A stretch of 64,000 nt of DNA from positions 1-64,000 of the forward strand of contig DATAYM010000042.1 in NCBI GenBank assembly GCA_036272595.1, read 5' to 3'. This document shows positions 35,987-44,963 of this stretch, in pieces; position 1 is the stretch's first letter, and each line of letters starts with the position of its first letter. The notes under the pieces were generated by a model. It was not told the origin of the DNA, did no database searches, and saw nothing but the letters and a program-made list of their open reading frames with translations. A program made the position numbers and the translations under genes. The stretch comes from Poindextera sp036272595 (GTDB lineage: Bacteria; Pseudomonadota; Alphaproteobacteria; Caulobacterales; Caulobacteraceae).

Positions 35987-36505
35987 ATGGCGCGAGAACA
36001 GTGGGCGGAGACCGGCGTCGGCGCGGTCGTGCTCGTCGCCGCGGCGAGCTTCCTGATCTATTCGCTGAATACGGTCAGCGCCGGCCGCGGCCACGGCTAT
36101 GAGGTCAGCGCCCGGTTCGGCCAGGCGGGCGGGCTAGCGCCCGGCGCCGCCGTCAGCGTCGCCGGCGTCAAGGTCGGGACCGTCACCAGCATCGCGCTCG
36201 ATCCCAAGACCTTCGTGGCCGTCGTCCGCCTCGACCTCGACCCGTCGGTCAAGCTGCCGTCGGACTCGACCGCCAAGATCACCAGCGACAGCCTGTTGGG
36301 CGGCGCCCACGTCGCCATCGAGCCCGGCGGCGCGGCCGACGACCTGAAGCCCGGGGCGGAGTTCGAGAACACCCAGGGCGCGGTGGATCTGTTCGGCCTG
36401 CTCGGCCAGATGCTGCGGCCGCAGGCCCCGAGCGGCGACGCCGCGAGCGCCCAGCAACCGGACGCCGGCGCCAAGCCGGCGGCTTCATCGGCCCCCGGGG
36501 CCTAG
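35987..36505 (+). CDS. mlaD: MlaD (MCE domain) inner-membrane lipid transport protein
   Basis: The 172-residue protein has one N-terminal transmembrane helix (TGVGAVVLVAAASFLIYSL) and a single MCE domain (ARFGQAGGLAPGAAVSVAGVKVGTV, SDSTAKITSDSLLGGAHVAIEPGG). The C-terminus includes VDLFGLLGQML, which fits the hydrophobic pore helix of the hexamer, and then a Pro/Ala tail. It forms the periplasmic ring of the MlaFED ABC complex. The ATG at 35987 follows AGAGGA closely. It ends 3 nt before mlaE. Confidence 0.92.
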   Translation: MAREQWAETGVGAVVLVAAASFLIYSLNTVSAGRGHGYEVSARFGQAGGLAPGAAVSVAGVKVGTVTSIALDPKTFVAVVRLDLDPSVKLPSDSTAKITSDSLLGGAHVAIEPGGAADDLKPGAEFENTQGAVDLFGLLGQMLRPQAPSGDAASAQQPDAGAKPAASSAPGA

Positions 36506-36508
36506 CGG

Positions 36509-37303
36509 GTGGGTGCGGTTCCCATCGGCCTGGCGCCGGTAACGGCTGTCGGACGCTCCTTCCTCGGCATCCTGCGCACCGCCGGCGCGGTCGTGCTGTT
36601 CGCCGCCCGTGCGTTCGCCGCCTCCCTCTCGCCGCCCTGGTTCCCCGGCCAGCTGGCGCGCCAGCTGGTCGGCATCGGCTACTATTCCCTGCCCGTGGTC
36701 GGCCTCACCGCCGTCTTCACCGGCGCCGCCCTGGCGCTCAACATCTATACCGGCGGCGGCCGCTTCAACGCCGAGCAGATCATGCCGCAGATCGTGGCGC
36801 TGGGCCTGACGCGCGAGCTCGGACCGGTGCTGGCGGCCCTGATGCTGGCGGGCCGGGTCTCGGCCGCCATCGCCGCCGAGATCGGCGCCATGCGCGCCAC
36901 CGAGCAGATCGACGCGCTGCAGACCCTCTCCACCGACCCGTTCCGCTACCTGATCGCGCCGCGCCTGGCCGCGGCGATCCTGATGCTGCCGGCCCTGACC
37001 CTGGTCGCCGACATCATCGGCATCGGCGGCGGCTGGCTGGTGGCGACGCGGACGCTGGATTTCAACGCCGCCGTCTATGTCCGCAACACCTGGGATTTCC
37101 TGCAGACCTGGGACGTGGTCTCGGGCCTGATCAAGGCGGCGGTCTTCGGCTTCATCGTCGCCCTGATGGGCTGCTACCACGGATTCACCGCCGAAGGGGG
37201 CGCGCGCGGCGTGGGCCGGGCGGCGACCAACGCCGTGGTTTCCGCGGCGGTGCTGATCTTCGCCTCCGACTACCTGCTGACCACGATGTTCACGCACCGA
37301 TGA
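36509..37303 (+). CDS. mlaE: MlaE family ABC permease
   Basis: The 264-residue integral membrane permease has the MlaE landmarks VVGLTAVFTGAALALNIY, LTRELGPVLAALMLAGRVSAAIAAEIG and MRATEQIDAL, the cytoplasmic coupling helix. Several transmembrane helices run through the C-terminus (TWDVVSGLIKAAVFGFIVA). It pairs with MlaF ATPase and MlaD in inner-membrane lipid transfer. The start is GTG at 36509, immediately after mlaD, and its TGA overlaps the mlaF ATG. Confidence 0.92.
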   Translation: MGAVPIGLAPVTAVGRSFLGILRTAGAVVLFAARAFAASLSPPWFPGQLARQLVGIGYYSLPVVGLTAVFTGAALALNIYTGGGRFNAEQIMPQIVALGLTRELGPVLAALMLAGRVSAAIAAEIGAMRATEQIDALQTLSTDPFRYLIAPRLAAAILMLPALTLVADIIGIGGGWLVATRTLDFNAAVYVRNTWDFLQTWDVVSGLIKAAVFGFIVALMGCYHGFTAEGGARGVGRAATNAVVSAAVLIFASDYLLTTMFTHR

Positions 37304-38040
37304 GCGGCTCCGGCCCAAAGCTGCAATGGCGAGCGGTCGAGAAGCGTTTCGGCGAGACCGTGGTCCTGCGCGGCCTCGATCTGAGCGTCGATGCGGGCCG
37401 CTCCCTGGTGGTCATCGGCCGGTCGGGCCAGGGCAAGTCGGTGACCATCAAGATCGCCGCCGGGCTGATGCAGGCCGACGCCGGCCATGTGCTGATCGAC
37501 GGCCAGGACGTCAGCCGCCTGAAGGGCCGCGAGCGCCGGCGCCTCGCCTCCCGCTTCGGCATGCTGTTCCAGGGCGGGGCCTTGTTCGACAGCCTCTCGG
37601 TTTGGGAAAACGTCGCCTTCCGCCTGGTCAACGCCGACCACGCGCCCAGGGCCGCCGCCAAGGCCCGGGCGCTGGCGGCGCTGGACCGCGTGCAGATCGC
37701 CCGCCAGTTCATCGACCGCTATCCGTCGGAACTCTCCGGCGGCATGCAGAAGCGGGTGGGCCTGGCCCGCGCCATGGTCGCCGATCCGGAGATCATCTTC
37801 TTCGACGAGCCCACCACCGGCCTCGATCCGGTCACCGGCCGGGCGATCAACGCCCTGATCGTCGAGCAGGTGAAGAGCCTCGGCTGCACCGCCGTCTCCA
37901 TCACCCACGACCTCGATTCCGCCCGCACCATCGGCGATGAGATCGCCATGCTCAGCGACGGCGTCATCGTCTGGCGCGGCCCCCCCGCCGCCCTGGAGCA
38001 CTCCGGCAACGCCGAGGTGGAGCAGTTCGTCGGCGGCTAG
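37300..38040 (+). CDS. mlaF: MlaF family ABC transporter ATPase
   Basis: The 246-residue ATPase has Walker A GRSGQGKS (40-47), signature LSGGMQKR (145-152), Walker B IIFFDEPT (165-172) and the switch His in SITHDLDSAR. It energises phospholipid transfer by the MlaFED complex. Its ATG overlaps the mlaE stop. The operon order A-C-D-E-F is the reverse of the enteric F-E-D-C-B order, and no mlaB (STAS) gene follows: the next gene is a leftward PPK2. Confidence 0.93.
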   Translation: MSGSGPKLQWRAVEKRFGETVVLRGLDLSVDAGRSLVVIGRSGQGKSVTIKIAAGLMQADAGHVLIDGQDVSRLKGRERRRLASRFGMLFQGGALFDSLSVWENVAFRLVNADHAPRAAAKARALAALDRVQIARQFIDRYPSELSGGMQKRVGLARAMVADPEIIFFDEPTTGLDPVTGRAINALIVEQVKSLGCTAVSITHDLDSARTIGDEIAMLSDGVIVWRGPPAALEHSGNAEVEQFVGG

Positions 38041-38091
38041 AGCGGGCGTCGCCTCACGGGTCCCAACGCCCTTGGAAAGGATGCGCGACCC

Positions 38092-39030
38092 TCAGTAGAC
38101 CTTGGGGACGAACAGCGCCTCCGGCACCGGATGGCGGACATAGTCCGGGTGGTGGACCCGCTGGGGAAAGACCACCGGCGGATGTTCGTACTCGTGATAG
38201 GCGAACTGGCCGAGCAGGTGGTGGATGCAGTTCAGCCGCGCCCGTTTCTTGTCGACCGCCTCGACCACCCACCAGCGGGCCTCGGGAATGTGGGTGCGTT
38301 CCAGCATGTCTTCCTTGGCGCGGGTGTACTCCTCCCAGCGGCGCCGGGATTCCAGGTCCATCGGGCTCAGCTTCCACTGCTTGATCGGGTCGTCGTTGCG
38401 CATCTCGAAGCGGAAATGCTGTTCCTCGTCGGTGATCGAGAACCAGTACTTGATCACCGTGATCCCCGCCCGGACCAGCATCCGCTCGAATTCCGGCGCC
38501 GAGCGGAAGAACTCCTCGACCTCGGCCTCGCTGCAGAAGCCCATCACCCGCTCGACCCCGGCGCGGTTGTACCAGCTGCGGTCGAACAGCACGATCTCGC
38601 CGGCCGCCGGCAGGTGCGGGACATAGCGCTGAAAATACCACTGGCTGCGCTCGCGCTCGCTGGGCGCCGGCAGGGCGACGACGCGGCAGACGCGGGGATT
38701 CAGCCGCTGGGTGATGCGCTTGATGACGCCGCCCTTGCCCGCGGCGTCGCGGCCTTCGAACAGCACCACCACCTTGCGCTGTTCGTGGACGACCCAGTCC
38801 TGCAGCTTGACCAGTTCGGCCTGCAGCCGGAAGAGGTCCTCGAAATACTGGCGGCGGCTCAGCGCCTCCGGGCTCAGGGCCTCGTCGGCGAGATCGCTGA
38901 CGATCTCGGCCAGTCGGTTGTCGCCGTCGTCGTCCATTTCCATCTCAAGCTCTTCGTCGCGGTCGTCGGCCCGCTCGGCCGCCACCCGCCTGGCGTGAAC
39001 ATCGTCCGGATCGTCGATACTGGCGCTCAT
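38092..39030 (-). CDS. ppk2: Polyphosphate kinase 2
   Basis: The 312-residue PPK2 has an acidic N-terminal extension (about 1-50). Walker A is EGRDAAGKGG (92-101), the lid region is Arg-rich (SERERSQWYFQRYVPHLPAAG) and Walker B is VLFDRSWYNRAG (147-158). The middle shows FSITDEEQHFRFEMRNDDPIKQWKLSP. It transfers phosphate between polyphosphate and nucleoside diphosphates or monophosphates. Extended acidic N-termini are common in class I PPK2. The ATG at 39030 and a GTG at 39066 are both possible. Confidence 0.93.
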   Translation of the reverse strand: MSASIDDPDDVHARRVAAERADDRDEELEMEMDDDGDNRLAEIVSDLADEALSPEALSRRQYFEDLFRLQAELVKLQDWVVHEQRKVVVLFEGRDAAGKGGVIKRITQRLNPRVCRVVALPAPSERERSQWYFQRYVPHLPAAGEIVLFDRSWYNRAGVERVMGFCSEAEVEEFFRSAPEFERMLVRAGITVIKYWFSITDEEQHFRFEMRNDDPIKQWKLSPMDLESRRRWEEYTRAKEDMLERTHIPEARWWVVEAVDKKRARLNCIHHLLGQFAYHEYEHPPVVFPQRVHHPDYVRHPVPEALFVPKVY

Positions 39031-39239
39031 CGCGGTCTCATTCCTCAACTTCGCCAACTCGGGCACGTCTCAGACTATTGGGCCGTCCCGTGAAACCTGG
39101 ATGACAATGGCTCGAGCCAGCGGCGCCCATCCCGGCTGTCTCTCCCCACCCCCGCTCCATCCGATTTCAAGCGCGACCGCCGACACCCCGGCGTCGGAAA
39201 TCGGTCCGTCTGCTATCAAGGCCGCCGGGTGGGGGGGCC

Positions 39240-40160
39240 ATGGCGGACTTCGACGGACTGAAGCAGGGCGAGGTCGACCTGGGCCGGCTGGTGGCGCGCA
39301 TCGGCGCCGAATTCCCGAGCCTGGACCTTGGCCAGCCGAGGCTGAACGATCACGGCGCCGACCATGCGGTGGTCATCCTGGGCGACGCCTGGGTGTTCCG
39401 CTTTCCGCGCGGGCCCGAGGCGGCCGCCTGCGCCGCCGGCGAGCGGCGGCTGCTGGCGCACCTGAACCGCGCCGCGGCCTTGGCGACCCCGCGCTACGAA
39501 CGGGTCGCCGCGGCGGGGGATTTCGCCGGCTATCGGATGATCGTCGGCGATCAACTGAGCCCGGTCCTCTTCGCGCGCCTTCCCCACCAGACGCAGGAAG
39601 GCGTTCTCGAGGCGCTCGGCGGCTTCCTGGCCGTGCTGCACGCGACGCCCCCGGCGCTGGCGGCCTCGTCGGAGGGCGCGACCCCGCCGCCGCGCACCGC
39701 CGCCCAGACCGTCCGCCGCTACCATCGCCGCCGCGAGCGCCTCGCCGCGGCGTTGCCGGGCGACCTGGGCCGCAGGATCGACGTGTTCTACGAGGCGCTG
39801 CCGGCCGCGCTGGACGACGCCCCGACCGTGCTGGTCCACGGCGACCTGACCGAGGACCATATCCTTCTAGCGCCGGAGGTCGACCGCCTGGCCGGCCTGA
39901 TCGACTTCACCGACGCCGGCCCGGCCGATCCGGCCTTCGATTTCACCTTCCTCTGGGCCTATGGCGACTGGGCTCCCGCCCACGCCGCGCGCCGCTACGG
40001 GACCGGCGAAGCGGTCGATCGGCTGCTGCGGCGATCGCGCTGGTGGTTCATCCGCTATGGCGTCGACCAGTTGTGGTGGAACCTCAGCGGCGCTCGTGGC
40101 TACGACGTGACCAGGGTGCTCGCCCACATCCGCGCCGGCCTTGACGCCCTGGGCTTCTGA
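39240..40160 (+). CDS. Aminoglycoside-phosphotransferase-fold kinase
   Basis: The 306-residue APH protein has the catalytic loop VLVHGDLTEDHILL (H200, D202) and metal-binding GLIDFTDAGPADPAFDF, near the pattern of hygromycin-B and spectinomycin-type kinases. The N-lobe shows HAVVILGDAWVFRFPRG. The natural substrate is unknown. It lies alone between divergent PPK2 and a convergent GFA gene. It is not closely similar to the APH protein at 33093. Confidence 0.88.
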   Translation: MADFDGLKQGEVDLGRLVARIGAEFPSLDLGQPRLNDHGADHAVVILGDAWVFRFPRGPEAAACAAGERRLLAHLNRAAALATPRYERVAAAGDFAGYRMIVGDQLSPVLFARLPHQTQEGVLEALGGFLAVLHATPPALAASSEGATPPPRTAAQTVRRYHRRRERLAAALPGDLGRRIDVFYEALPAALDDAPTVLVHGDLTEDHILLAPEVDRLAGLIDFTDAGPADPAFDFTFLWAYGDWAPAHAARRYGTGEAVDRLLRRSRWWFIRYGVDQLWWNLSGARGYDVTRVLAHIRAGLDALGF

Positions 40161-40178
40161 CCGCCGAAGCGCGACCGC

Positions 40179-40571
40179 CTAAAACCACAGGTCCGCGACG
40201 CATCGGCCGGCGCGCTCGACCGGCTCCCAGGTGTCGAGCCCGTCCAGGTGCTCGATGGGGATGGCGCCGACCGCGTCCGGTTCGGCAAGGCGCAGGTTGA
40301 CCCCCATGCGCCGGCGGCTGTCCTCGCGCGGCCGCAGCGGCGACCAGTAGGCGATGCAGCCGCAAGTCTCGCAGAAATGGAACTGCAGGTTTTTCTCGCC
40401 GTGGGAATAGGCCAGCGTCGGGCCGGAAACCTCGATGTTTTCGCCTTCGAAACCATAGGCCCACAGGGTCCCGTAGCGGCGGCAGACGCTGCAGTTGCAG
40501 GCGGTGGCGGACTGCGGAACGCCGGCGAACCGCCAGTGAACCGCGCCGCAGTGGCAGGAGCCTTCAACCAT
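40179..40571 (-). CDS. GFA family zinc-binding protein
   Basis: The 130-residue protein shows the GFA zinc ligands CHCGAVHW, CNCSVCRRYG and CETCGC. The C-terminal HLDGLDTWEPVER tail is less conserved. It probably binds two zinc ions; the substrate is unknown. It is convergent with the APH gene, with 18 nt between stops. Confidence 0.88.
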   Translation of the reverse strand: MVEGSCHCGAVHWRFAGVPQSATACNCSVCRRYGTLWAYGFEGENIEVSGPTLAYSHGEKNLQFHFCETCGCIAYWSPLRPREDSRRRMGVNLRLAEPDAVGAIPIEHLDGLDTWEPVERAGRCVADLWF

Positions 40572-40689
40572 CGGATACCCTCGCGGCTATGATGGGCTTG
40601 CGCACCGCCTTTTAGGATGCGCGGGCCGCCCTTTCCAGACCCCTCCTCCGGGGTTCGACAGGCGCGGGGGCAAGGCCTAGGCTCCCTCC

Positions 40690-41205
40690 ATGGGGACGAG
40701 CCGGCTTCAGCTGCGCGGGGCGCGGATGATCGCGGCGGCCTACCTGGCCGCGCCGCTGGTCGCGGTCAGCGCGGCGTGGCTGGTCTGGTATGGGCCTTTC
40801 GCGGCGCCGGCCAGCAGCGCGTGGCCGATCGGGAAGGGCGGCGCCTGGCAGCTGATGCTGCTGGTCGGGGCGCCGGCCTGCCTGGCCGTCGAACTGGTGG
40901 TCGCAACACCGCTGCTGCTCGGCTTTTCCCGCTGGCGCTGGGCCTGGCTGAATGGCTGGAGCGCCTGCGCTCTCGGCTTCATGCTCGCCTTTCTGCCGGT
41001 CTTCGCTCTCGACGCCGCCGCCCCGGCGGCCGGCGATGTGGTCGATGGCGTCGTCCTGGCGGCGCACGGCGCGCGAACCCTTGCCGGTTGGATCAGCCTG
41101 GTGAACGCCGACCTGCCCTGGGGCCTGGCCGGCTTGGCCACGGCCCTGGTCTTTCGCCTGGTCGCCGTGCGGACGGCGGCCGAGCCATCGACAGCCGCGC
41201 GTTAG
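40690..41205 (+). CDS. Hypothetical four-helix membrane protein
   Basis: The 171-residue protein has four hydrophobic segments (AAYLAAPLVAVSAAWLVW, AWQLMLLVGAPACLAVELVV, WSACALGFMLAFLPVFAL, WGLAGLATALVFRLVAV) and no known motif. It overlaps head-on by 4 nt with the convergent DUF6151 gene (TTAG shared by both stops). Function unknown. Confidence 0.65.
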   Translation: MGTSRLQLRGARMIAAAYLAAPLVAVSAAWLVWYGPFAAPASSAWPIGKGGAWQLMLLVGAPACLAVELVVATPLLLGFSRWRWAWLNGWSACALGFMLAFLPVFALDAAAPAAGDVVDGVVLAAHGARTLAGWISLVNADLPWGLAGLATALVFRLVAVRTAAEPSTAAR

Positions 41206-41795
41206 CCTTCGCGTAGCCGCGCGCGCTCCGCCGTCGGCAGGATGGTCGGCTGAACGATCGGTCGGTCGGCGTCGGTATCGAAGAATGGGTTCGGACTGAA
41301 GTCGCGCATGAAACGCCGCCGGGTGGTGTTGCCGAGGATCCAGAAGATCGTCCTTGCCGCGCCGAACGGCTTCGGCTTCGGTTCGCCGCGCGCCCCTCTG
41401 GTGAAGAGGCTGCTGCGCACCGGCCCGAACGATTGCTCCACGGTCGGATCGGCCGCCTCGATGCAGGGTCTGGCCAGCGCGATGAACGGTAACTTGCAGG
41501 TCGGCAATGTGTTGCCGATCGGTGTGTTGCAGCAGGCGCAATACCAGCGCAGCAAGCCCTTGCCGGTCAGGCGCATGCAGGCGAGATGCTCCGCGCCGGT
41601 CTCGAACCTCACATATTTCGGCACGGTCTGGATATTCTCGCAGCCGCCGCGCGCGTCCAGGATCTCCGCCTCGCGGCCCAGGAAGCGGGCGAAGGCCTGG
41701 CAGTCTTTGCAGTAGCAGAGGGAGTGGCCGGTCGGGTGGCCCGTCTCGACCGAGCCCCTCACGGCGCCGCAGCTGCATTTCAGGGGGTGGGTCAC
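41202..41795 (-). CDS. DUF6151 family zinc-site protein
   Basis: This protein is about 197 residues with a GFA-like cysteine pattern (KCSCGAVRG, CYCKDCQAFARFLG, WYCACCNTPIGN), probably binding zinc. The C-terminal domain (RTIFWILGNTTRRRF, SPNPFF) is characteristic of DUF6151 proteins. The start is GTG at 41795, with GGA upstream; a TTG at 41807 is also in frame. The 94-bp spacer to the divergent TetR gene is AT-rich with direct repeats, consistent with this gene being the TetR target. Confidence 0.8.
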   Translation of the reverse strand: MTHPLKCSCGAVRGSVETGHPTGHSLCYCKDCQAFARFLGREAEILDARGGCENIQTVPKYVRFETGAEHLACMRLTGKGLLRWYCACCNTPIGNTLPTCKLPFIALARPCIEAADPTVEQSFGPVRSSLFTRGARGEPKPKPFGAARTIFWILGNTTRRRFMRDFSPNPFFDTDADRPIVQPTILPTAERARLREG

Positions 41796-41828
41796 GTCCG
41801 ATTCCAATCCGGGAACGTCGGCTCTCGT

Positions 41829-41853
41829 AAAAGAGACAAAATATAAAAGAGAC
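41829..41853. repeat. Direct repeats in the DUF6151/tetR divergent promoter
   Basis: AAAAGAGAC occurs twice (41829-41837, 41845-41853), spaced 16 bp start to start. The second copy runs into AGAGACTTTCTCT, a small inverted repeat. The region is markedly AT-rich compared with its surroundings, and lies between divergent genes. It is a plausible regulator-binding and promoter region. Confidence 0.45.
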
Positions 41854-41889
41854 TTTCTCTCAAATATTCATCGTTCTACTCTCGAGTCA

Positions 41890-42519
41890 ATGCCATCGGA
41901 CGTCCCCACCCCGTCTCCCCGCCGGCGGCCCAAGGGCGACAAGCGCGCCCGCACCCGCGCCGCCATTGTCCAGGCCGCCGCCCAGCTGGTGGAGGAAGTC
42001 GGCTATGAGCGCGTCACCTTGCAGGCGATCGCCCGGCGCGCCGGCCTGAGCAACGGCGCCATCTACGGCAACTTCAGGAACCGCGACGAACTGTTCGCCA
42101 CTCTCGGGCCGACCTACTGGCCCAGGATCCGGGCCACGATGACGCCCGGCTCCAGCTTCGCCGAGAAGATGCGGGCCATGGCCGAGGCGACCATAGCCGC
42201 CCTGCCCGAACGGCGGCGGGTGGCGACCGGCCGCCTGACCGGCCTCGCCCACACCTTGGCCAATGCCGGCCTGCAGGCGCGGGCGCAGGAGATCGCCGCC
42301 ACCGGCTACGCCGGCGCGGCGGCCTGGTGGCGCTCGGTCGCCGACGATGGCCCGCTGCCGATGGAGCCGGAAGTGCTGGTGCGGGTGCTCAACGCTCTGG
42401 CGGAGGGCCTGACCCTGCAGCGGCTGCTGACCCCCGAGTTGATCCCGGACGAGGTTATCTACGCCGCCTTTGCCGCGTTGGCGCCGGCGGCGCAAGATAC
42501 GGGACGGTCGAGGAACTGA
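41890..42519 (+). CDS. TetR/AcrR family transcriptional regulator
   Basis: The 209-residue TetR protein has the HTH (RAAIVQAAAQLVEEVGYERVTLQAIARRAGL, SNGAIYGNFRNRDELF) preceded by a basic Pro-rich tail. The C-terminal domain includes ALAEGLTLQRLLTPE. It faces the DUF6151 gene across a short AT-rich region with direct repeats, so autoregulation and control of DUF6151 are likely. An aminotransferase gene follows 84 bp downstream. Confidence 0.9.
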   Translation: MPSDVPTPSPRRRPKGDKRARTRAAIVQAAAQLVEEVGYERVTLQAIARRAGLSNGAIYGNFRNRDELFATLGPTYWPRIRATMTPGSSFAEKMRAMAEATIAALPERRRVATGRLTGLAHTLANAGLQARAQEIAATGYAGAAAWWRSVADDGPLPMEPEVLVRVLNALAEGLTLQRLLTPELIPDEVIYAAFAALAPAAQDTGRSRN

Positions 42520-42603
42520 CCGCCCGCCGGGATGCCCGGCGATGCGATTCATGCGAAGTTCGCCTCCGCCTGGCGCGCGCCGTAGACCCGAACAGGAGCC
42601 CAG

Positions 42604-43848
42604 ATGAGCGACGGCGAAGGCCCCGAGAACCGGCGCGGCGGGACCGAGGCGCGCGAGCGCGTGCGCCGGCTGGAAAGCTCGAAGGTGCGCGAGGTGGCCA
42701 ATGCCGGCTTCGGCAAGCCGGGCCTGCTGCGCTTCTGGTTCGGGGAGAGCGACCAGCCGACGCCGGCCTATATCCGCCAGGCGGCGGCCGCTGCGCTCGC
42801 CGAGGGGCGCACCTTCTATACCCACAATCTAGGCGCGCTCGAACTGCGCCAGGCCCTGGACGCCTATCTGGCCCGCCTGCACGGGCGCGCCATCGGCGCA
42901 GGGCGGCTGGCGGTGACCTCGTCCGGCGTCTCGGCCCTGATGATCGCCATGCAGGCGGTGGTCGACCCGGGCGACCGGGTTGTCGTGGTCACCCCGGTCT
43001 GGCCCAATCTGACGGAGATCCCGAAGATCCTCGGCGCGGAGGTCGTGCGGGTCGGCCTGGCTCACCATGAGGGTCGCTGGCGCCTCGATATCGGCCGGCT
43101 GCTGCAGGCGATCACGCCCAAGACGCGCCTGGCGGTGATCAATTCCCCGGGCAATCCCACCGGCTGGACCATGACGGCGGAAGAGCAGAAGACCGTGCTC
43201 GCCCACTGCCGCAAGCTGGGCGTCTGGGTCCTGAGCGACGACGTCTATGAGCGGCTGGCCTACGACGGCGACCGGACCGCGGCCCCCTCCTTCCTGACCA
43301 TCGCCGAGCCCGACGACCGGCTGATCAGCGCCAACAGCTTCTCCAAGGCGTGGCTGATGACCGGCTGGCGGCTGGGCTGGATCGTCGCGCCGCCGGCCCT
43401 GCTTCCCGGCCTCGGCACGCTGCTGGAATACAACACCTCCTGCGCCCCCGACTTCGTCCAGGCCGGCGGTCTGGCCGCCCTGACCGAGGGCGAGCCCCAT
43501 GTTCTGAGCCTGCGCGCCGAGCTGCAGCGCAGGCGCGATCGGGTCGCGGGACGCCTCGCGCGGACGCCAGGCGTCGAGGCCAGCGCCCCGGACGGCGGCA
43601 TGTACATCTTCTTCCGCCTGCGCGGCCAGGACGACAGCATGACCCTGGCCCGGCGGCTGATCGACGAAGCCGGCCTCGGCCTCGCCCCCGGCGTCGCCTT
43701 CGGGCCGGAGGGCGAGGGCTGGCTGCGCTGGTGTTTCGCCAATGCCGACAGCGCCCTGGACGAGGGTCTGGACCGGCTGGGTCTCTGGCTCGGCCAGACG
43801 TCGGGCGGGCGGTCCGGACGGGTGCAGGACCGCGCGAACGCCTCGTGA
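42604..43848 (+). CDS. Pyridoxal-phosphate aminotransferase, class I/II
   Basis: The 414-residue fold type I enzyme has the PLP Lys in SANSFSKAWLMTGWRLGW (K248) and the PLP-phosphate motif SSGVSAL. It also has Asn in SPGNPTGW, Asp-Tyr in SDDVYE and the C-terminal Arg in WLRWCFAN. Class I/II members transfer amino groups between Asp, Glu or aromatic residues and 2-oxo acids. The exact substrates are not assigned. Homologues are often called aspartate aminotransferase without proof. It follows the TetR gene in the same direction and may share its control. Confidence 0.9.
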   Translation: MSDGEGPENRRGGTEARERVRRLESSKVREVANAGFGKPGLLRFWFGESDQPTPAYIRQAAAAALAEGRTFYTHNLGALELRQALDAYLARLHGRAIGAGRLAVTSSGVSALMIAMQAVVDPGDRVVVVTPVWPNLTEIPKILGAEVVRVGLAHHEGRWRLDIGRLLQAITPKTRLAVINSPGNPTGWTMTAEEQKTVLAHCRKLGVWVLSDDVYERLAYDGDRTAAPSFLTIAEPDDRLISANSFSKAWLMTGWRLGWIVAPPALLPGLGTLLEYNTSCAPDFVQAGGLAALTEGEPHVLSLRAELQRRRDRVAGRLARTPGVEASAPDGGMYIFFRLRGQDDSMTLARRLIDEAGLGLAPGVAFGPEGEGWLRWCFANADSALDEGLDRLGLWLGQTSGGRSGRVQDRANAS

Positions 43849-43958
43849 AGCCGTCGAACAGACAATGACGGAGGAGCGGGAAAAGACGAGGTGAGGGCCG
43901 GCCGCGATGCTGGCATAAGGATCGCCACCTTCCTGAAAAAGAGGCGGAGACCAAGGAG

Positions 43959-44963
43959 ATGTCGGGGCCGAGCTGGGACAGAGTGCCGATCGATGCGCAG
44001 AGCATCGACGCGCCGCTTTCGCAGGCCGCGATCTTTCTGGTGGTCACCGTGGCGGGCGACGCCGCCGCCCTGGCGAAGGTGTGCGCGGCGCTCGACGGGC
44101 TGGACGATCTGGTCAAGACCGTCGGGTTCCGCGATCTGGCCGGCCGGCTGTCCTGCATCGCCGGCATCGGCTCCGGCCTGTGGAACCGCCTGCATCTCGG
44201 CAAGCGGCCAAAGGAACTGAAGCCGTTCGCGCCGATCGCCGGACCGGTGCACGCGGCGCCGGCGACGCCGGGCGATCTGCTGTTCCACATACGGGCCGAA
44301 CGCGCCGACCTGTGCTTCGAATTCGAGCGGCTGCTGCTCGACAGCCTTGGCGAAGCGGTAACGATCGCCGACGAGGTCTTCGGCTTCCGCTATTTCGACG
44401 CGCGCGACCTGCTCGGCTTCGTCGACGGCACGGCCAACCCGACCGGCCCGGACCTGCCCGCCTCCGCCCTGGTCGGCGACGAGGACGGCGACTTCGCCGG
44501 CGGCAGCTATGTCGTCGTGCAGAAATACCTGCACGATCTGAACGCCTGGACGCGCACCCCGACGCCGCTGCAGGAGGAGATCATCGGCCGCACCAAGATC
44601 GACAATGTCGAACTGGCCGACGACGCGACGCCGCGCAAGTCGCACAAGACCCTGACCACCATCGTCGACGCCGACGGCGCCGAGCGCGACATCCTGCGCG
44701 ACAACATGCCGTTCGGCCAGCCGGGCCGGGGGGAGTTCGGCACCTACTTCATCGGCTATTGCCGATACCTCTGGGTGATCGAGACGATGCTTCAGCGCAT
44801 GTATCTCGGCGATCCGCCGGGCGCCTATGACCGGCTGCTCGATTTCTCGACGCCGCACACCGGCGCGACCTTCTTCGCCCCCGCCCGACCCGTGCTGCAG
44901 GCCCTCGCCCAGGCGGCCGAGGAAGCGCTGGCGACCGCTGCGGGCGCCGCGGCCGGCGCCTAG
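43959..44963 (+). CDS. DyP-type haem peroxidase
   Basis: The 334-residue DyP peroxidase has the distal motif GFVDGTANP (153-161, catalytic Asp156), the proximal haem ligand His in PRKSHK (H229), the distal Arg in ERDILRDNMPFG, and GTYFIGYCRYL. It oxidises dyes, phenols or other donors with H2O2. No encapsulin or Tat signal is visible, so it is probably cytosolic and type B-like. Its stop overlaps that of the convergent receiver gene (shared CTAG). Confidence 0.93.
   Translation: MSGPSWDRVPIDAQSIDAPLSQAAIFLVVTVAGDAAALAKVCAALDGLDDLVKTVGFRDLAGRLSCIAGIGSGLWNRLHLGKRPKELKPFAPIAGPVHAAPATPGDLLFHIRAERADLCFEFERLLLDSLGEAVTIADEVFGFRYFDARDLLGFVDGTANPTGPDLPASALVGDEDGDFAGGSYVVVQKYLHDLNAWTRTPTPLQEEIIGRTKIDNVELADDATPRKSHKTLTTIVDADGAERDILRDNMPFGQPGRGEFGTYFIGYCRYLWVIETMLQRMYLGDPPGAYDRLLDFSTPHTGATFFAPARPVLQALAQAAEEALATAAGAAAGA

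Noticed and set aside
33093..40160. Aminoglycoside resistance genes
   Set aside because: Both APH-fold proteins carry the catalytic loop, but the fold covers many metabolic kinases and no resistance context is present.
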